Source: an uncultured Clostridia bacterium
Lineage (GTDB): Bacteria; Bacillota; Clostridia; Christensenellales; Aristaeellaceae
Direction of reading: 5' to 3'
Length of the DNA: 8,383 nucleotides
Assembly (NCBI GenBank): GCA_934643535.1
Contig: CAKUCE010000137.1
Coordinates: 1-8,383 of the forward strand
The first letter of the stretch is position 1. Each line of letters opens with the position of its first letter. The position numbers and the translations under genes are program-made. Positions 1 to 6,125 of the stretch are shown here, in pieces. The notes under the pieces were generated by a model. That model was not told the origin of the DNA. It saw nothing but the letters and a program-made list of their open reading frames with translations, and ran no database searches.

Positions 1-6
1 TCCTTC

Positions 7-36
7 TTTACACCCCGCCCCGCTTCGGTGTATGAT
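7..36 (+). promoter_or_regulatory. Putative sigma-A promoter of the beta-mannosidase gene
   Basis: A TTTACA element at 7-12 (5 of 6 matches to TTGACA) and a TATGAT element at 31-36 (5 of 6 to TATAAT) are separated by 18 bp. Transcription would begin near 43, giving a leader of about 49 nt before the start at 92. I see no clear operator or cre-like palindrome in the leader. The -35 box lies only 6 nt from the window edge, so upstream control sites may be missing. Confidence 0.5.
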
Positions 37-91
37 AATCAGGAACCCGGCGGAGCTTTTTTGACCCGCTATGATGCAAAGGAGCAGGACG

Positions 92-2551
92 ATGCGGATT
101 TATTCTCTCAACGGCGAGCAGTGGCTCATGCGGCAGGCAGGGCAGGAACGTTGGCGTCAGGCGACGGTGCCCGGCTCGGTGTATGCCGACCTGATGCGGG
201 ACGGGACCCTTCCCGACCCCTTTTACCGGGAAAACGAGCTGGAGGCCTTTGCCCTGTTGGAAAACGATTTTGTGTATCAGCGCGTATTTGAAGCGGAAGA
301 AACCATGCTGCAGAGCCGAAAGGTGCTGCTGCGCTGCGAGGGGCTGGATACGCTGGCCCATGTCAGCCTGAACGGCCAGCCTGTGGGATACGCCGACAAC
401 ATGCACATCACCTGGGAGTGGGACGTGAAGCCCCTGCTGCTGCCCGGGGAAAACGTGCTGGAGATCCGGTTCGATTCGCCCATCCGCTATGCGCTCAGCG
501 AGTATGAAAAGCGCCCAGGCTGGTGCAGCCCGGACGCGATTCCCGGCTTCCAGCATATCCGTAAGGCCCACTGCATGTTCGGCTGGGATTGGGGCCCCCG
601 TCTGCCGGACGCAGGAATCTGGCGGCCGATCAGTCTGGTGTGCGTGAACGAGGTCCGGCTGGAGGACGCGCTGATTCTGCAGGAGCATCGGGACGGAAAG
701 GTCTTCCTGAAGGTCACGCCCCATGTGGAATGCGAGCCCGGCGCGGAATGGAGCTGGTCGGCCGCCCTGACCACGCCGGAGGGCGAACGCCGCCCCATGG
801 ACGAGGACGGCCGCATCGTGATCGAAGACCCGCAGCTGTGGTGGCCCGCCGGTTACGGCGAGCAGCCCCTGTATCAGGTGTGCGTTACGGTGGACGCGCC
901 CGACGGCCCCCAGCAGTGGAAGCGCCGCATCGGCCTGCGCACTCTGTCCGTCTCCCGGGAGAAGGATCAGTGGGGCGAGGAATTCTGCCATATCGTCAAC
1001 GGGGTGAAGGTGTTCGCCATGGGCGGCGACTATATCCCGGAGGACAACCTCCTCAGCCGGGTCACGCCGGAACGCACCCGCCGCCTGCTGGAGGACGCGA
1101 GGCTGGCACATTTCAACACCATCCGCATCTGGGGCGGCGGCTATTATCCCGATGATTTCTTCTATGACATCTGCGACGAGCTGGGCCTTCTGGTGTGGCA
1201 GGACTTCCTGTACGCCTGCGCCTTCTACGACCTGACCCCTGCTTTTGAAGCTTCCATCCGCCGGGAGACGGAGCAGAACGTGCGCCGCCTGCGCCATCAC
1301 CCGTCGCTGGCCCTGCTGTGCGGCAACAACGAGATGGAAATGTTCCAGGCCATGGCGCTGAAACTGGACGTGAACGGCCAGAACCATGCCTTCGTTCCCT
1401 CCGCCATGCATCACCACGCGGATTATATCAAGATGTTCGAGTCCATCATCCCGGAAATCTGCCGGAGGGAAGCGCCCCAGACGTTCTACTGGCCCGCTTC
1501 GCCGTCCAGCGGCGGTTCCTTTGACGACCCCAACGGTGAAAACCGGGGCGACGTGCATTACTGGGACGTGTGGCACGGCGAGAAGCCTTTCACTGAGTAT
1601 CGGAAGTTCTTCTTCCGCTATACCTCCGAGTTCGGCTTCCAGTCCTTCCCCTGCCTGAAAACCGTGGAGAGCTTCACTTTGCCGGAGGACCGGAACATCT
1701 TCTCCCGGGTCATGGAGCGCCACCAGCGCAACAAGGCCGCCAACGGCAAGATTTTGTCCTATCTGAGCCAGACCTACCGCTACCCGGAGAGCTTCGATAA
1801 CCTGCTGTACGCCTCCCAGCTGTTGCAGGCGGATGCCATCCGCTGCGGCGTGGAGCACTGGCGGAGGAACCGGGGCCGCTGCATGGGCGCGGTGATCTGG
1901 CAGCTGAACGACTGCTGGCCCGTGGCCTCCTGGTCGTCCATCGACTATTTCGGCCGCTGGAAGGCGCTGCACTACGCGGCCAGGCGCTTCTTCGCCCCGG
2001 TGATGATCTCCTGTCAGGAGGAGGGCGAAGTGAGCCAGAACCCGCAGATCAACGAGTTCCGCACTGAGCCCATCCGCGTCAGCGCCCGGCTGTGCGTCAG
2101 CAACGAGACCCGGGAGGCGGTCAGCGGCGTGGTACGCTGGGCCCTGCGCGCCCCGGACGGAGCTATCGTCCGGCAGGGCGAAAAGACGGTGGTCGTCCCC
2201 GCCCTGTCCAGCCGGTGGCTGGAGGAGGAAGCCTTCCCGGAGGCCAGCGTGACGGAGCATTACCTGAGCTATGCCTTCGTCGTGGAGGGCGAGGCCGTCA
2301 GCCGGGGCGCGGTGCTGTTCTGCGCACCCAAGCATTTCGCCTTCCGCAATCCCGACCTGCGGGTCTCGGCGCAGGACGGCGAGATCACGGTGGAAGCGTC
2401 CGCTTTTGCCAAGGCCGTGTATGTGGAAAGCAACGACCCCGACCTGATACTCAGCGATAATTTCTTCGACATGAATCCCGGTATTCGGAAGCTACAAGTG
2501 CTTCGGGGCAGTGCGAAGGGGCTTCGCGTCCGCAGCGTGTACGATATTTGA
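92..2551 (+). CDS. Beta-mannosidase, glycoside hydrolase family 2
   Basis: A retaining exo-glycosidase expected to release beta-D-mannose from the non-reducing ends of manno-oligosaccharides or N-glycan core fragments. The protein is 819 residues, normal for bacterial GH2 beta-mannosidases. It has an N-terminal sugar-binding jelly roll (about 1-170, with the GWDWGP signature at 164-169), an Ig-like domain, a TIM barrel (about 280-590, with WGGGYYPDDFF from 347 and WQDF at 369-372) and C-terminal beta domains. The acid/base should be Glu414 in CGNNEME and the nucleophile Glu513 in TSEFGFQS. There is no signal peptide, so it is probably cytoplasmic and acts on imported oligosaccharides. The start at 92 is preferred over the ATG at 71 because AAAGGAG at 78-84 sits 7 nt upstream and homology begins at once. 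It appears monocistronic. No sugar transporter is visible nearby, so the natural substrate cannot be read from context. Other GH2 activities are less likely given the beta-mannosidase-type motifs. Confidence 0.93.
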   Translation: MRIYSLNGEQWLMRQAGQERWRQATVPGSVYADLMRDGTLPDPFYRENELEAFALLENDFVYQRVFEAEETMLQSRKVLLRCEGLDTLAHVSLNGQPVGYADNMHITWEWDVKPLLLPGENVLEIRFDSPIRYALSEYEKRPGWCSPDAIPGFQHIRKAHCMFGWDWGPRLPDAGIWRPISLVCVNEVRLEDALILQEHRDGKVFLKVTPHVECEPGAEWSWSAALTTPEGERRPMDEDGRIVIEDPQLWWPAGYGEQPLYQVCVTVDAPDGPQQWKRRIGLRTLSVSREKDQWGEEFCHIVNGVKVFAMGGDYIPEDNLLSRVTPERTRRLLEDARLAHFNTIRIWGGGYYPDDFFYDICDELGLLVWQDFLYACAFYDLTPAFEASIRRETEQNVRRLRHHPSLALLCGNNEMEMFQAMALKLDVNGQNHAFVPSAMHHHADYIKMFESIIPEICRREAPQTFYWPASPSSGGSFDDPNGENRGDVHYWDVWHGEKPFTEYRKFFFRYTSEFGFQSFPCLKTVESFTLPEDRNIFSRVMERHQRNKAANGKILSYLSQTYRYPESFDNLLYASQLLQADAIRCGVEHWRRNRGRCMGAVIWQLNDCWPVASWSSIDYFGRWKALHYAARRFFAPVMISCQEEGEVSQNPQINEFRTEPIRVSARLCVSNETREAVSGVVRWALRAPDGAIVRQGEKTVVVPALSSRWLEEEAFPEASVTEHYLSYAFVVEGEAVSRGAVLFCAPKHFAFRNPDLRVSAQDGEITVEASAFAKAVYVESNDPDLILSDNFFDMNPGIRKLQVLRGSAKGLRVRSVYDI

Positions 2552-2558
2552 CAAACGT

Positions 2559-2626
2559 GGGAAGCAGGGCTGGGACGCGCTGTGCGCCGCTTGCAGCCCT
2601 GCTTCCCCGCACTGCCATATTTTTTT
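2559..2626 (+). terminator. Probable intrinsic terminator after the beta-mannosidase gene
   Basis: A perfect 14-bp inverted repeat, GGGAAGCAGGGCTG (2559-2572) and CAGCCCTGCTTCCC (2594-2607), begins 7 nt after the stop codon. Its 21-nt loop can form a small GCGC/GCGC inner stem. A run of seven T lies at 2620-2626, 12 nt past the stem rather than directly after it, so the form is not classical. The 9 nt directly after the stem (2608-2616) can pair with 2507-2515 inside the coding sequence, which would bring a helix to within 3 nt of the T run. It also separates this gene from the secreted MBL gene starting at 2641. Confidence 0.6.
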
Positions 2627-2640
2627 CATGAGAAAGGCTG

Positions 2641-3531
2641 ATGAGATTGTCCCGTTTTTTTCGCGGTATGTGCGTGCTTGTGGTTGGTGTGCTGCTTTGC
2701 GGCCTGTGCCTTCCGGCGGCTGCGCAGGTGTATGAACAGGAAATGCCCGCCGATTGGCAGGAAAAGGACATCCTGCGCATTACGGCGTTCGCCGTGGGCG
2801 AGGGCGACGCGCTGCTGCTGCGGTGCGGCGGCGAAAGCATGATGGTGGACGGCGGGCCCAAGCCCTTCCGGGACCCCATGAAGGAGGCCATGGAACAGCG
2901 GGGCGTCCGCCATTTCAAATACCTGCTGAACACCCACAGCCACGACGACCATATCGACGGGCTGTATTACCTGATGCTGAACGGCTTTACCGCGGATGAA
3001 TACCTGCATCCCTACAGCGAGTGGTGGGCACGGGCGGATAAGGAACTGCATGGGCGCACCATCAAGCTGACGGAAAAACTGGGCATCCCCAACCGGCAGG
3101 TGGGGGAGGGCGACACGCTGACGCTGGGCGGCGCGGAGCTGAAGCTGCACCGCTATACCAAGGTGAACAACATGAACGCCAAGTCCTTGCTGGCCAAGGT
3201 GACCTTCGGCAGCGCCACGGCCCTTTTGTGCGCCGATATTACGGGCCGCGCCCAGAAGGGGTTCCTGACCCAGCTTGCCCCGGAAGACCTGAAGGCGGAC
3301 GTGATCAAGATTCCCCATCACGGCATCACGCCGGTGGAGCCGGATTTTCTGACCGCCGTCAGCCCGGAGTTCGCCATCGTGACCAATTACGCGGATGAAA
3401 AAAGGCTCTCCAAGCTGATGTATCAGTTGGAGGGCCGGGAAATCCCGCACTATTTCAGCGGAGAGGGAACGGTGGAACTGGCCACCGACGGAACGGACTG
3501 GTACGTGTGGCAGACGCTGGGCGAATTTTGA
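2641..3531 (+). CDS. Exported metallo-beta-lactamase-fold hydrolase, ComEC C-terminal type
   Basis: A 296-residue protein with an N-terminal signal peptide: basic MRLSRFFR, a hydrophobic core at about 10-24, and a likely cleavage after Ala28 in PAAAQV. It is therefore probably secreted or surface-exposed. No lipobox is present. The mature part is an MBL fold with the metal motif HSHDDHIDG (His99, His101, Asp103, His104), a CADI segment with Asp199, and PHHGI with His226-His227. The spacing and the VGEGDALLLRCG opening resemble the MBL domain of ComEC and related stand-alone ComEC/Rec2-like hydrolases. Some of these act on nucleic acids or phosphodiesters, but the substrate here is unknown. 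There is no ComEC membrane channel domain, so a role in DNA uptake should not be assumed. GAGAAAGG lies just 3 nt before the ATG, a short spacing. An in-frame ATG at 2668 would lose the basic signal-peptide region. It converges with the next gene 1 nt away. Confidence 0.82.
   Translation: MRLSRFFRGMCVLVVGVLLCGLCLPAAAQVYEQEMPADWQEKDILRITAFAVGEGDALLLRCGGESMMVDGGPKPFRDPMKEAMEQRGVRHFKYLLNTHSHDDHIDGLYYLMLNGFTADEYLHPYSEWWARADKELHGRTIKLTEKLGIPNRQVGEGDTLTLGGAELKLHRYTKVNNMNAKSLLAKVTFGSATALLCADITGRAQKGFLTQLAPEDLKADVIKIPHHGITPVEPDFLTAVSPEFAIVTNYADEKRLSKLMYQLEGREIPHYFSGEGTVELATDGTDWYVWQTLGEF
3398..3436 (-). terminator. Intrinsic terminator of the DUF1934-174 aa-MBL operon, inside the opposing gene
   Basis: Read on the minus strand, arm GGCCCTCCAA (3436-3427) pairs with TTGGAGAGCC (3413-3404) with one C-A mismatch. 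Inside, CTGAT pairs with ATCAG around a 2-nt loop, with one bulged C at 3414. The stem is followed directly by six T (3403-3398). It lies about 97 nt downstream of the minus-strand stop at 3533, within the 3' coding part of the plus-strand secreted MBL gene. On the plus strand the A run precedes the stem, so it would act only on minus-strand transcripts. Confidence 0.65.
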
Positions 3532-3532
3532 T

Positions 3533-4177
3533 TCAGCCCACGTCCATGACCAGCACCTCGGGACGCTCGCTCATGTCCCGGGCCGTCAGCCGCAGGAAGG
3601 GCACGTGGGGCGCGTTCGCGGCATTGATCTGCTGCAGGAATGCCTCCACGCCGGCAATGGGCATGTCCGGATCGAAGTCCGTCTTGTAATGCATGGGGAT
3701 GGTCAGCCGGGGACGGATCAGCTGACGCACCTGCGCGGCTTCCGCCGCGTCGATGGTGTAATAGCCGCCCACGGGCAGCAGCAGCACGTCCACCCGGCCC
3801 AGCTCCCGCACCTGCGCGGGCGTGGGAATGTGCCCCAGATCGCCTAAGTGGGCGATGCGCAGTCCTTCGCTTTCCAGCACGAACATCAGGTTTTGTCCCC
3901 GGTGCGCGCCGCCATGATGGTCGTGGCAGCAGGGGATGCCCGTCAGCCGTACGTCGGGCGCGGGCTGCACCTTTCCGGCCGTGTCGATCAGCTTATATTC
4001 GCCGGTCAGGCTGCTGACCCCGTCGTGATCGTGGTGATGGTGGCTGACGACGCACACGTTCGCGGCGATCCGGCGCTTGGGGTAATCGTAGAACTCCCCA
4101 TAGGGATCAAAGGCGACAACGGTGCCTTTTTCGGTAGTAACGGTGAAGAAGGAATGACCCCAGTATTCCAGCAGCAT
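3533..4177 (-). CDS. MBL-fold metal-dependent hydrolase (Lactamase_B_3 / UlaG-like)
   Basis: A 214-residue cytoplasmic protein with no signal peptide or membrane segment. It is a compact MBL hydrolase of the UlaG/UPF0173-like branch. It opens with LEYWGHSFF, then VAFDPYG, the metal motif SHHHHDHDG (His46, His48, Asp50, His51), a further histidine cluster HDHHGG (85-90), Asp113 in HLGDLGH and His163 in PMHYKT. These are the ligands expected for a two-metal site. Members of this group include lactonases and phosphodiesterases, but many have no known substrate and none can be assigned here. AAAGGAG lies 8 nt upstream of the ATG, within the end of the preceding gene, which stops 3 nt before this start. 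It is the last gene of a three-gene minus-strand operon. It shares the fold but no obvious close similarity with the convergent secreted MBL gene next to it. Confidence 0.85.
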   Translation of the reverse strand: MLLEYWGHSFFTVTTEKGTVVAFDPYGEFYDYPKRRIAANVCVVSHHHHDHDGVSSLTGEYKLIDTAGKVQPAPDVRLTGIPCCHDHHGGAHRGQNLMFVLESEGLRIAHLGDLGHIPTPAQVRELGRVDVLLLPVGGYYTIDAAEAAQVRQLIRPRLTIPMHYKTDFDPDMPIAGVEAFLQQINAANAPHVPFLRLTARDMSERPEVLVMDVG

Positions 4178-4180
4178 GGC

Positions 4181-4705
4181 TTACGCTCCTTTCTGGTTTT
4201 GCAGATGGACGTTCAGCAGCTGGCCGCCCAGCGTGGGCAGCGGCTTCCCCTGCCGAAGCAGGGCGGCGCAGGTTTCATGAAGGGATTTGAGTTCTCCGGG
4301 TCGTACCGTCCAAAGCCACAGGGCCCGGTTCAGCTCCATGGGCTGGACGGCCAGCGGCGCGGGATGCAGCAGCAGCAAGCGGCACAGCGAATAGGCGGCG
4401 AAGTCTTCCTCCCGTTTTGGAAAGGCGGGAAGTTCAAGGGTCAAACTGCCCGCCATGTCCTGCCAGACAGCGTCCGCCCGGTCAATGAGCCATAGCCCCG
4501 GCCGTTTTTCCGGCAGGAGCCGCCAGCCCAGACGGGTCAGCGCTTCTTCGGCCCCGGACAGGTCGCCGCCCCGGCGGGGCAGGTCGCACACCAGCAGCCC
4601 CTCCGGCGTATCACTGAACCGGAGAAAACAGCCGCTCAGGCTGAAAGGCTGCAAGGCTTCGTACAGCGCCGCTTTTGCATCCGTCAGAGAGACCAGCTCA
4701 TTCAT
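4181..4705 (-). CDS. Unrecognised 174-residue protein, middle gene of the DUF1934 operon
   Basis: I do not recognise a family. The protein has 174 residues, is soluble, and has no signal peptide, membrane span, metal motif or nucleotide-binding loop. It is rich in Leu and Trp and looks alpha/beta in character. The first half contains GLLVCDLPRRGGDLSG and RPGLWLIDRAD. The second half, roughly from 105, is more helical (AYSLCRLLLLH, then MELNRALWLWTVRPGEL), followed by HETCAALLRQGK. It is very probably a real gene because its start overlaps the upstream stop by 8 nt (ATGAATGA). It has no strong SD of its own, which suggests coupled translation, and its own 3' end carries the SD of the next gene. 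Function is unknown. Co-transcription with a calycin-like DUF1934 protein and an MBL hydrolase is the only clue. Confidence 0.75.
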   Translation of the reverse strand: MNELVSLTDAKAALYEALQPFSLSGCFLRFSDTPEGLLVCDLPRRGGDLSGAEEALTRLGWRLLPEKRPGLWLIDRADAVWQDMAGSLTLELPAFPKREEDFAAYSLCRLLLLHPAPLAVQPMELNRALWLWTVRPGELKSLHETCAALLRQGKPLPTLGGQLLNVHLQNQKGA

Positions 4706-5120
4706 GGGCTTCGTTTTGGCGCATCAGCCGAATCTCCATTTCATGGGCCGCAGCGAACTGGCCGTTCAGGTCCATCTGGTAATGGAGCGAAATTTCTCCG
4801 CCTTCTTCATCCAGCCGCGTTTTGAGCCGGGTGCAGAACAGCGCCAGATCCATGCTGCCGAAGGGCGTGTCATACTGCCCCTCGTAGCGCTGGCCCCGGC
4901 GGAAGATCATCTGGGTGGCGTAGTCCCCGCCGCGCTCCATCATCAGCGTGTCGTCCTCCAGTGTGATGGTAATGGGCTGGGGCGGCAGGGCTTCGTCCAG
5001 CACCTCCTCATAGGTCAGAACGGAGCGGCCGTCCTCCAGCGTGAGCCTGCCCGAGGTCAGCAGGGTGATGGGTTCTTCGGCGTCGTCGCGGCGGGCCACC
5101 GCCTGCAGGGAAACCAGCAC
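4698..5120 (-). CDS. DUF1934 / YwiB-like calycin-type beta-barrel protein
   Basis: A 140-residue protein from the first usable start, GTG at 5118-5120. It matches the DUF1934 (YwiB) pattern known from Bacillus and Clostridia: a ...TSGRL strand, then YEEVLDE, TLMMERGG, MIFRRGQ, YDTPFGSMDL, a short EEGGEISLHYQM stretch and a final EMEIRLM strand. The family is small, cytoplasmic and predicted to form a calycin-like beta barrel that may bind a ligand; its role is not established. The 5' end is odd. No SD stands at the right distance from the GTG: GAGGTGG at 5140-5146 is 19 nt away. The frame stays open upstream through eight more codons (to 5144) before a TGA at 5145-5147, but these contain no ATG, GTG or TTG. 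A one-base slip would join it to a well-placed ATG at 5146-5148. It is first in the minus-strand operon and overlaps the next gene by 8 nt. Confidence 0.8.
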   Translation of the reverse strand: MLVSLQAVARRDDAEEPITLLTSGRLTLEDGRSVLTYEEVLDEALPPQPITITLEDDTLMMERGGDYATQMIFRRGQRYEGQYDTPFGSMDLALFCTRLKTRLDEEGGEISLHYQMDLNGQFAAAHEMEIRLMRQNEAHE

Positions 5121-5136
5121 GGGAATCGTAAGCGTA

Positions 5137-5160
5137 CTACCACCTCATTCGGAGATCCTT
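5137..5160 (-). promoter_or_regulatory. SD plus three-codon mini-ORF upstream of the DUF1934 gene
   Basis: On the minus strand AAGGA (5160-5156), a 7-nt spacer and ATG (5148-5146) form a good initiation site. The frame reads Met-Arg-Trp and then stops at TAG (5139-5137). It overlaps the GAGGTGG element and lies 16 nt before the GTG of the DUF1934 gene, one base out of frame with it. It may be a regulatory mini-ORF, or the original start of the gene broken by an indel or a sequencing error. Confidence 0.4.
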
Positions 5161-5172
5161 GAGAATGAATGT

Positions 5173-5202
5173 ACTATATCACAGAAAAGAGGAACGATGC
5201 AA
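5173..5202 (-). promoter_or_regulatory. Putative extended -10 promoter of the DUF1934 operon
   Basis: On the minus strand TATAGT (5178-5173) is preceded by TGA (5181-5179), an extended -10 arrangement. TTGCAT (5202-5197) lies 18 bp upstream as a weak -35. Transcription would begin near 5166, about 20 nt before the GAGGTGG element. The -35 overlaps the ispE SD-to-start region, so the two divergent genes share this 81-nt interval. I found no equally good plus-strand promoter for ispE. Confidence 0.4.
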
Positions 5203-6125
5203 TGCTTTGTCTCAAAGCCCGGGCGAAAATCAACTGGACGCTGGACATTCTGGGCCGCCGGGCCGACGGCTATCATCAGATGGATATGCTGATGCAGTCC
5301 GTCCGGCTGGCCGACACCCTCTGGCTGGAGGAAAGCGACCGGCTCACGCTGGAGGACGCGGGGCAGGGCTTCCGCACCGAAGCGGGGGACGGAGAGGCCT
5401 GCGCCGCGCCCGTTCCCTTTGACGAACGCAATCTGGCGGTCAAGGCCGCCCGGGCGCTGCAAGGGGCCGCAGGCGTAAAGAGGGGCGCCCGGATGCGTCT
5501 GCGCAAGGAGATCCCCTCCGGCGCGGGCATGGGCGGCGGCAGCGCGGACGCGGCGGCGGCCCTGATCGGGCTGAACCGGCTGTGGAAGCTGGGCTTCTCC
5601 ACGGAGGAGCTGGAGCGCATCGGCCTGACCGTGGGCGCGGACGTGCCCTTTCTGGTGCGGGGCGGCCTGTGCCGGGCGGAGGGTATCGGCGAAAAGCTGA
5701 CCGCCCTGACCCCTGCGCCGCAGGGCTGGCTGGTGCTGTGGCAACCCTGCGACGGCCTGAGCACCGGCGAAATCTTTTCCGCCTTCGACCGCACTCCCTC
5801 GGAAAAGCTGGCCCGCCCCCAGACCCTTTGGGCGCAGCAGGCCCTGCTGACGGGCGATTGGGCCGCGCTTGCGGCTTCCATGAAGAATGTTCTGGAGGAA
5901 GTCAGCGTGGAAAAACGGCCGGAACTGAACCGTGCCCTTCGTCGTCTGGAAGCGCTTGGCGCGCTGCGGGCCATGATGACGGGCAGCGGCTCGGTGGTCT
6001 ACGGTTTATTTGACGCTCAAGCAAAAGCGGAAGCGGCGCTTGCAGGGCTTGACAATGAAAAAGGCTTCCGCACAGTGACCTGCACGGAAGCCGAGGGCGT
6101 GAGGTTTATTCCTCCTCTTTCGTAA
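5202..6125 (+). CDS. ispE: 4-diphosphocytidyl-2-C-methyl-D-erythritol kinase
   Basis: IspE phosphorylates the 2-hydroxyl of CDP-methylerythritol with ATP, the fourth step of the methylerythritol phosphate route to isoprenoid precursors. It is cytoplasmic. The 307-residue length is normal. GHMP-kinase features appear in order: AKINWTLDILGRRADGYH at 8-25 with the conserved Lys9, the ATP loop IPSGAGMGGGSADAAA at 104-119, GADVPF at 145-150 with the catalytic Asp147, and the C-terminal glycine motif MMTGSGSVVYG at 258-268. The start at 5202 is chosen over the in-frame ATG at 5169 because AGAGGA (5188-5193) is 8 nt upstream and the family sequence begins directly. The gene stands alone on the plus strand, divergent from the DUF1934 operon. 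Its last 20 nt overlap the 3' end of the convergent PII-like gene. It also encodes, on the opposite strand, a terminator hairpin (6058-6092). Assignment is secure. Confidence 0.96.
   Translation: MLCLKARAKINWTLDILGRRADGYHQMDMLMQSVRLADTLWLEESDRLTLEDAGQGFRTEAGDGEACAAPVPFDERNLAVKAARALQGAAGVKRGARMRLRKEIPSGAGMGGGSADAAAALIGLNRLWKLGFSTEELERIGLTVGADVPFLVRGGLCRAEGIGEKLTALTPAPQGWLVLWQPCDGLSTGEIFSAFDRTPSEKLARPQTLWAQQALLTGDWAALAASMKNVLEEVSVEKRPELNRALRRLEALGALRAMMTGSGSVVYGLFDAQAKAEAALAGLDNEKGFRTVTCTEAEGVRFIPPLS
6058..6092 (-). terminator. Intrinsic terminator of the DUF1538-PII operon, inside ispE
   Basis: On the minus strand GGCTTCCG (6092-6085) pairs perfectly with CGGAAGCC (6070-6063). A CAG/CTG inner stem lies in the 14-nt loop, and TTTTT (6062-6058) follows directly. 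It lies 13 nt beyond the PII-like stop at 6106, wholly within the ispE coding sequence. On the plus strand the A run precedes the hairpin, so ispE transcription should pass through. Confidence 0.75.

Noticed and set aside
71..91. ATG at 71 as the start of the beta-mannosidase
   Set aside because: It would translate the SD sequence at 78-84. The ATG at 92 has that SD at ideal spacing and begins with conserved family sequence.
8..2335. A 775-codon open frame on the minus strand, antisense to almost the whole beta-mannosidase gene
   Set aside because: It is in exact codon register with the sense gene, so it stays open simply because the gene avoids TTA, CTA and TCA codons in high-GC DNA. Its translation is Ala/Gly/Val/His-rich and shows no domain.
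2641..2725. Lipoprotein signal in the secreted MBL protein
   Set aside because: Cys20 and Cys23 lack a proper lipobox because the residue before each is Leu. A standard cleavage after AAA at 26-28 fits better.
2626..3450. A 274-codon minus-strand open frame opposite the secreted MBL gene
   Set aside because: It is in codon register with the sense gene, which has clear catalytic motifs and a signal peptide. The antisense product has none.
3559..3580. CGGGAC/GTCCCG inverted repeat just after the convergent junction, as a plus-strand terminator for the secreted MBL gene
   Set aside because: It has only 6 bp and no T tract follows; probably chance in GC-rich coding sequence.
5169..5201. ATG at 5169 as the start of ispE
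   Set aside because: It would read through the AGAGGA SD. The ATG at 5202 directly precedes the conserved AKIN motif.
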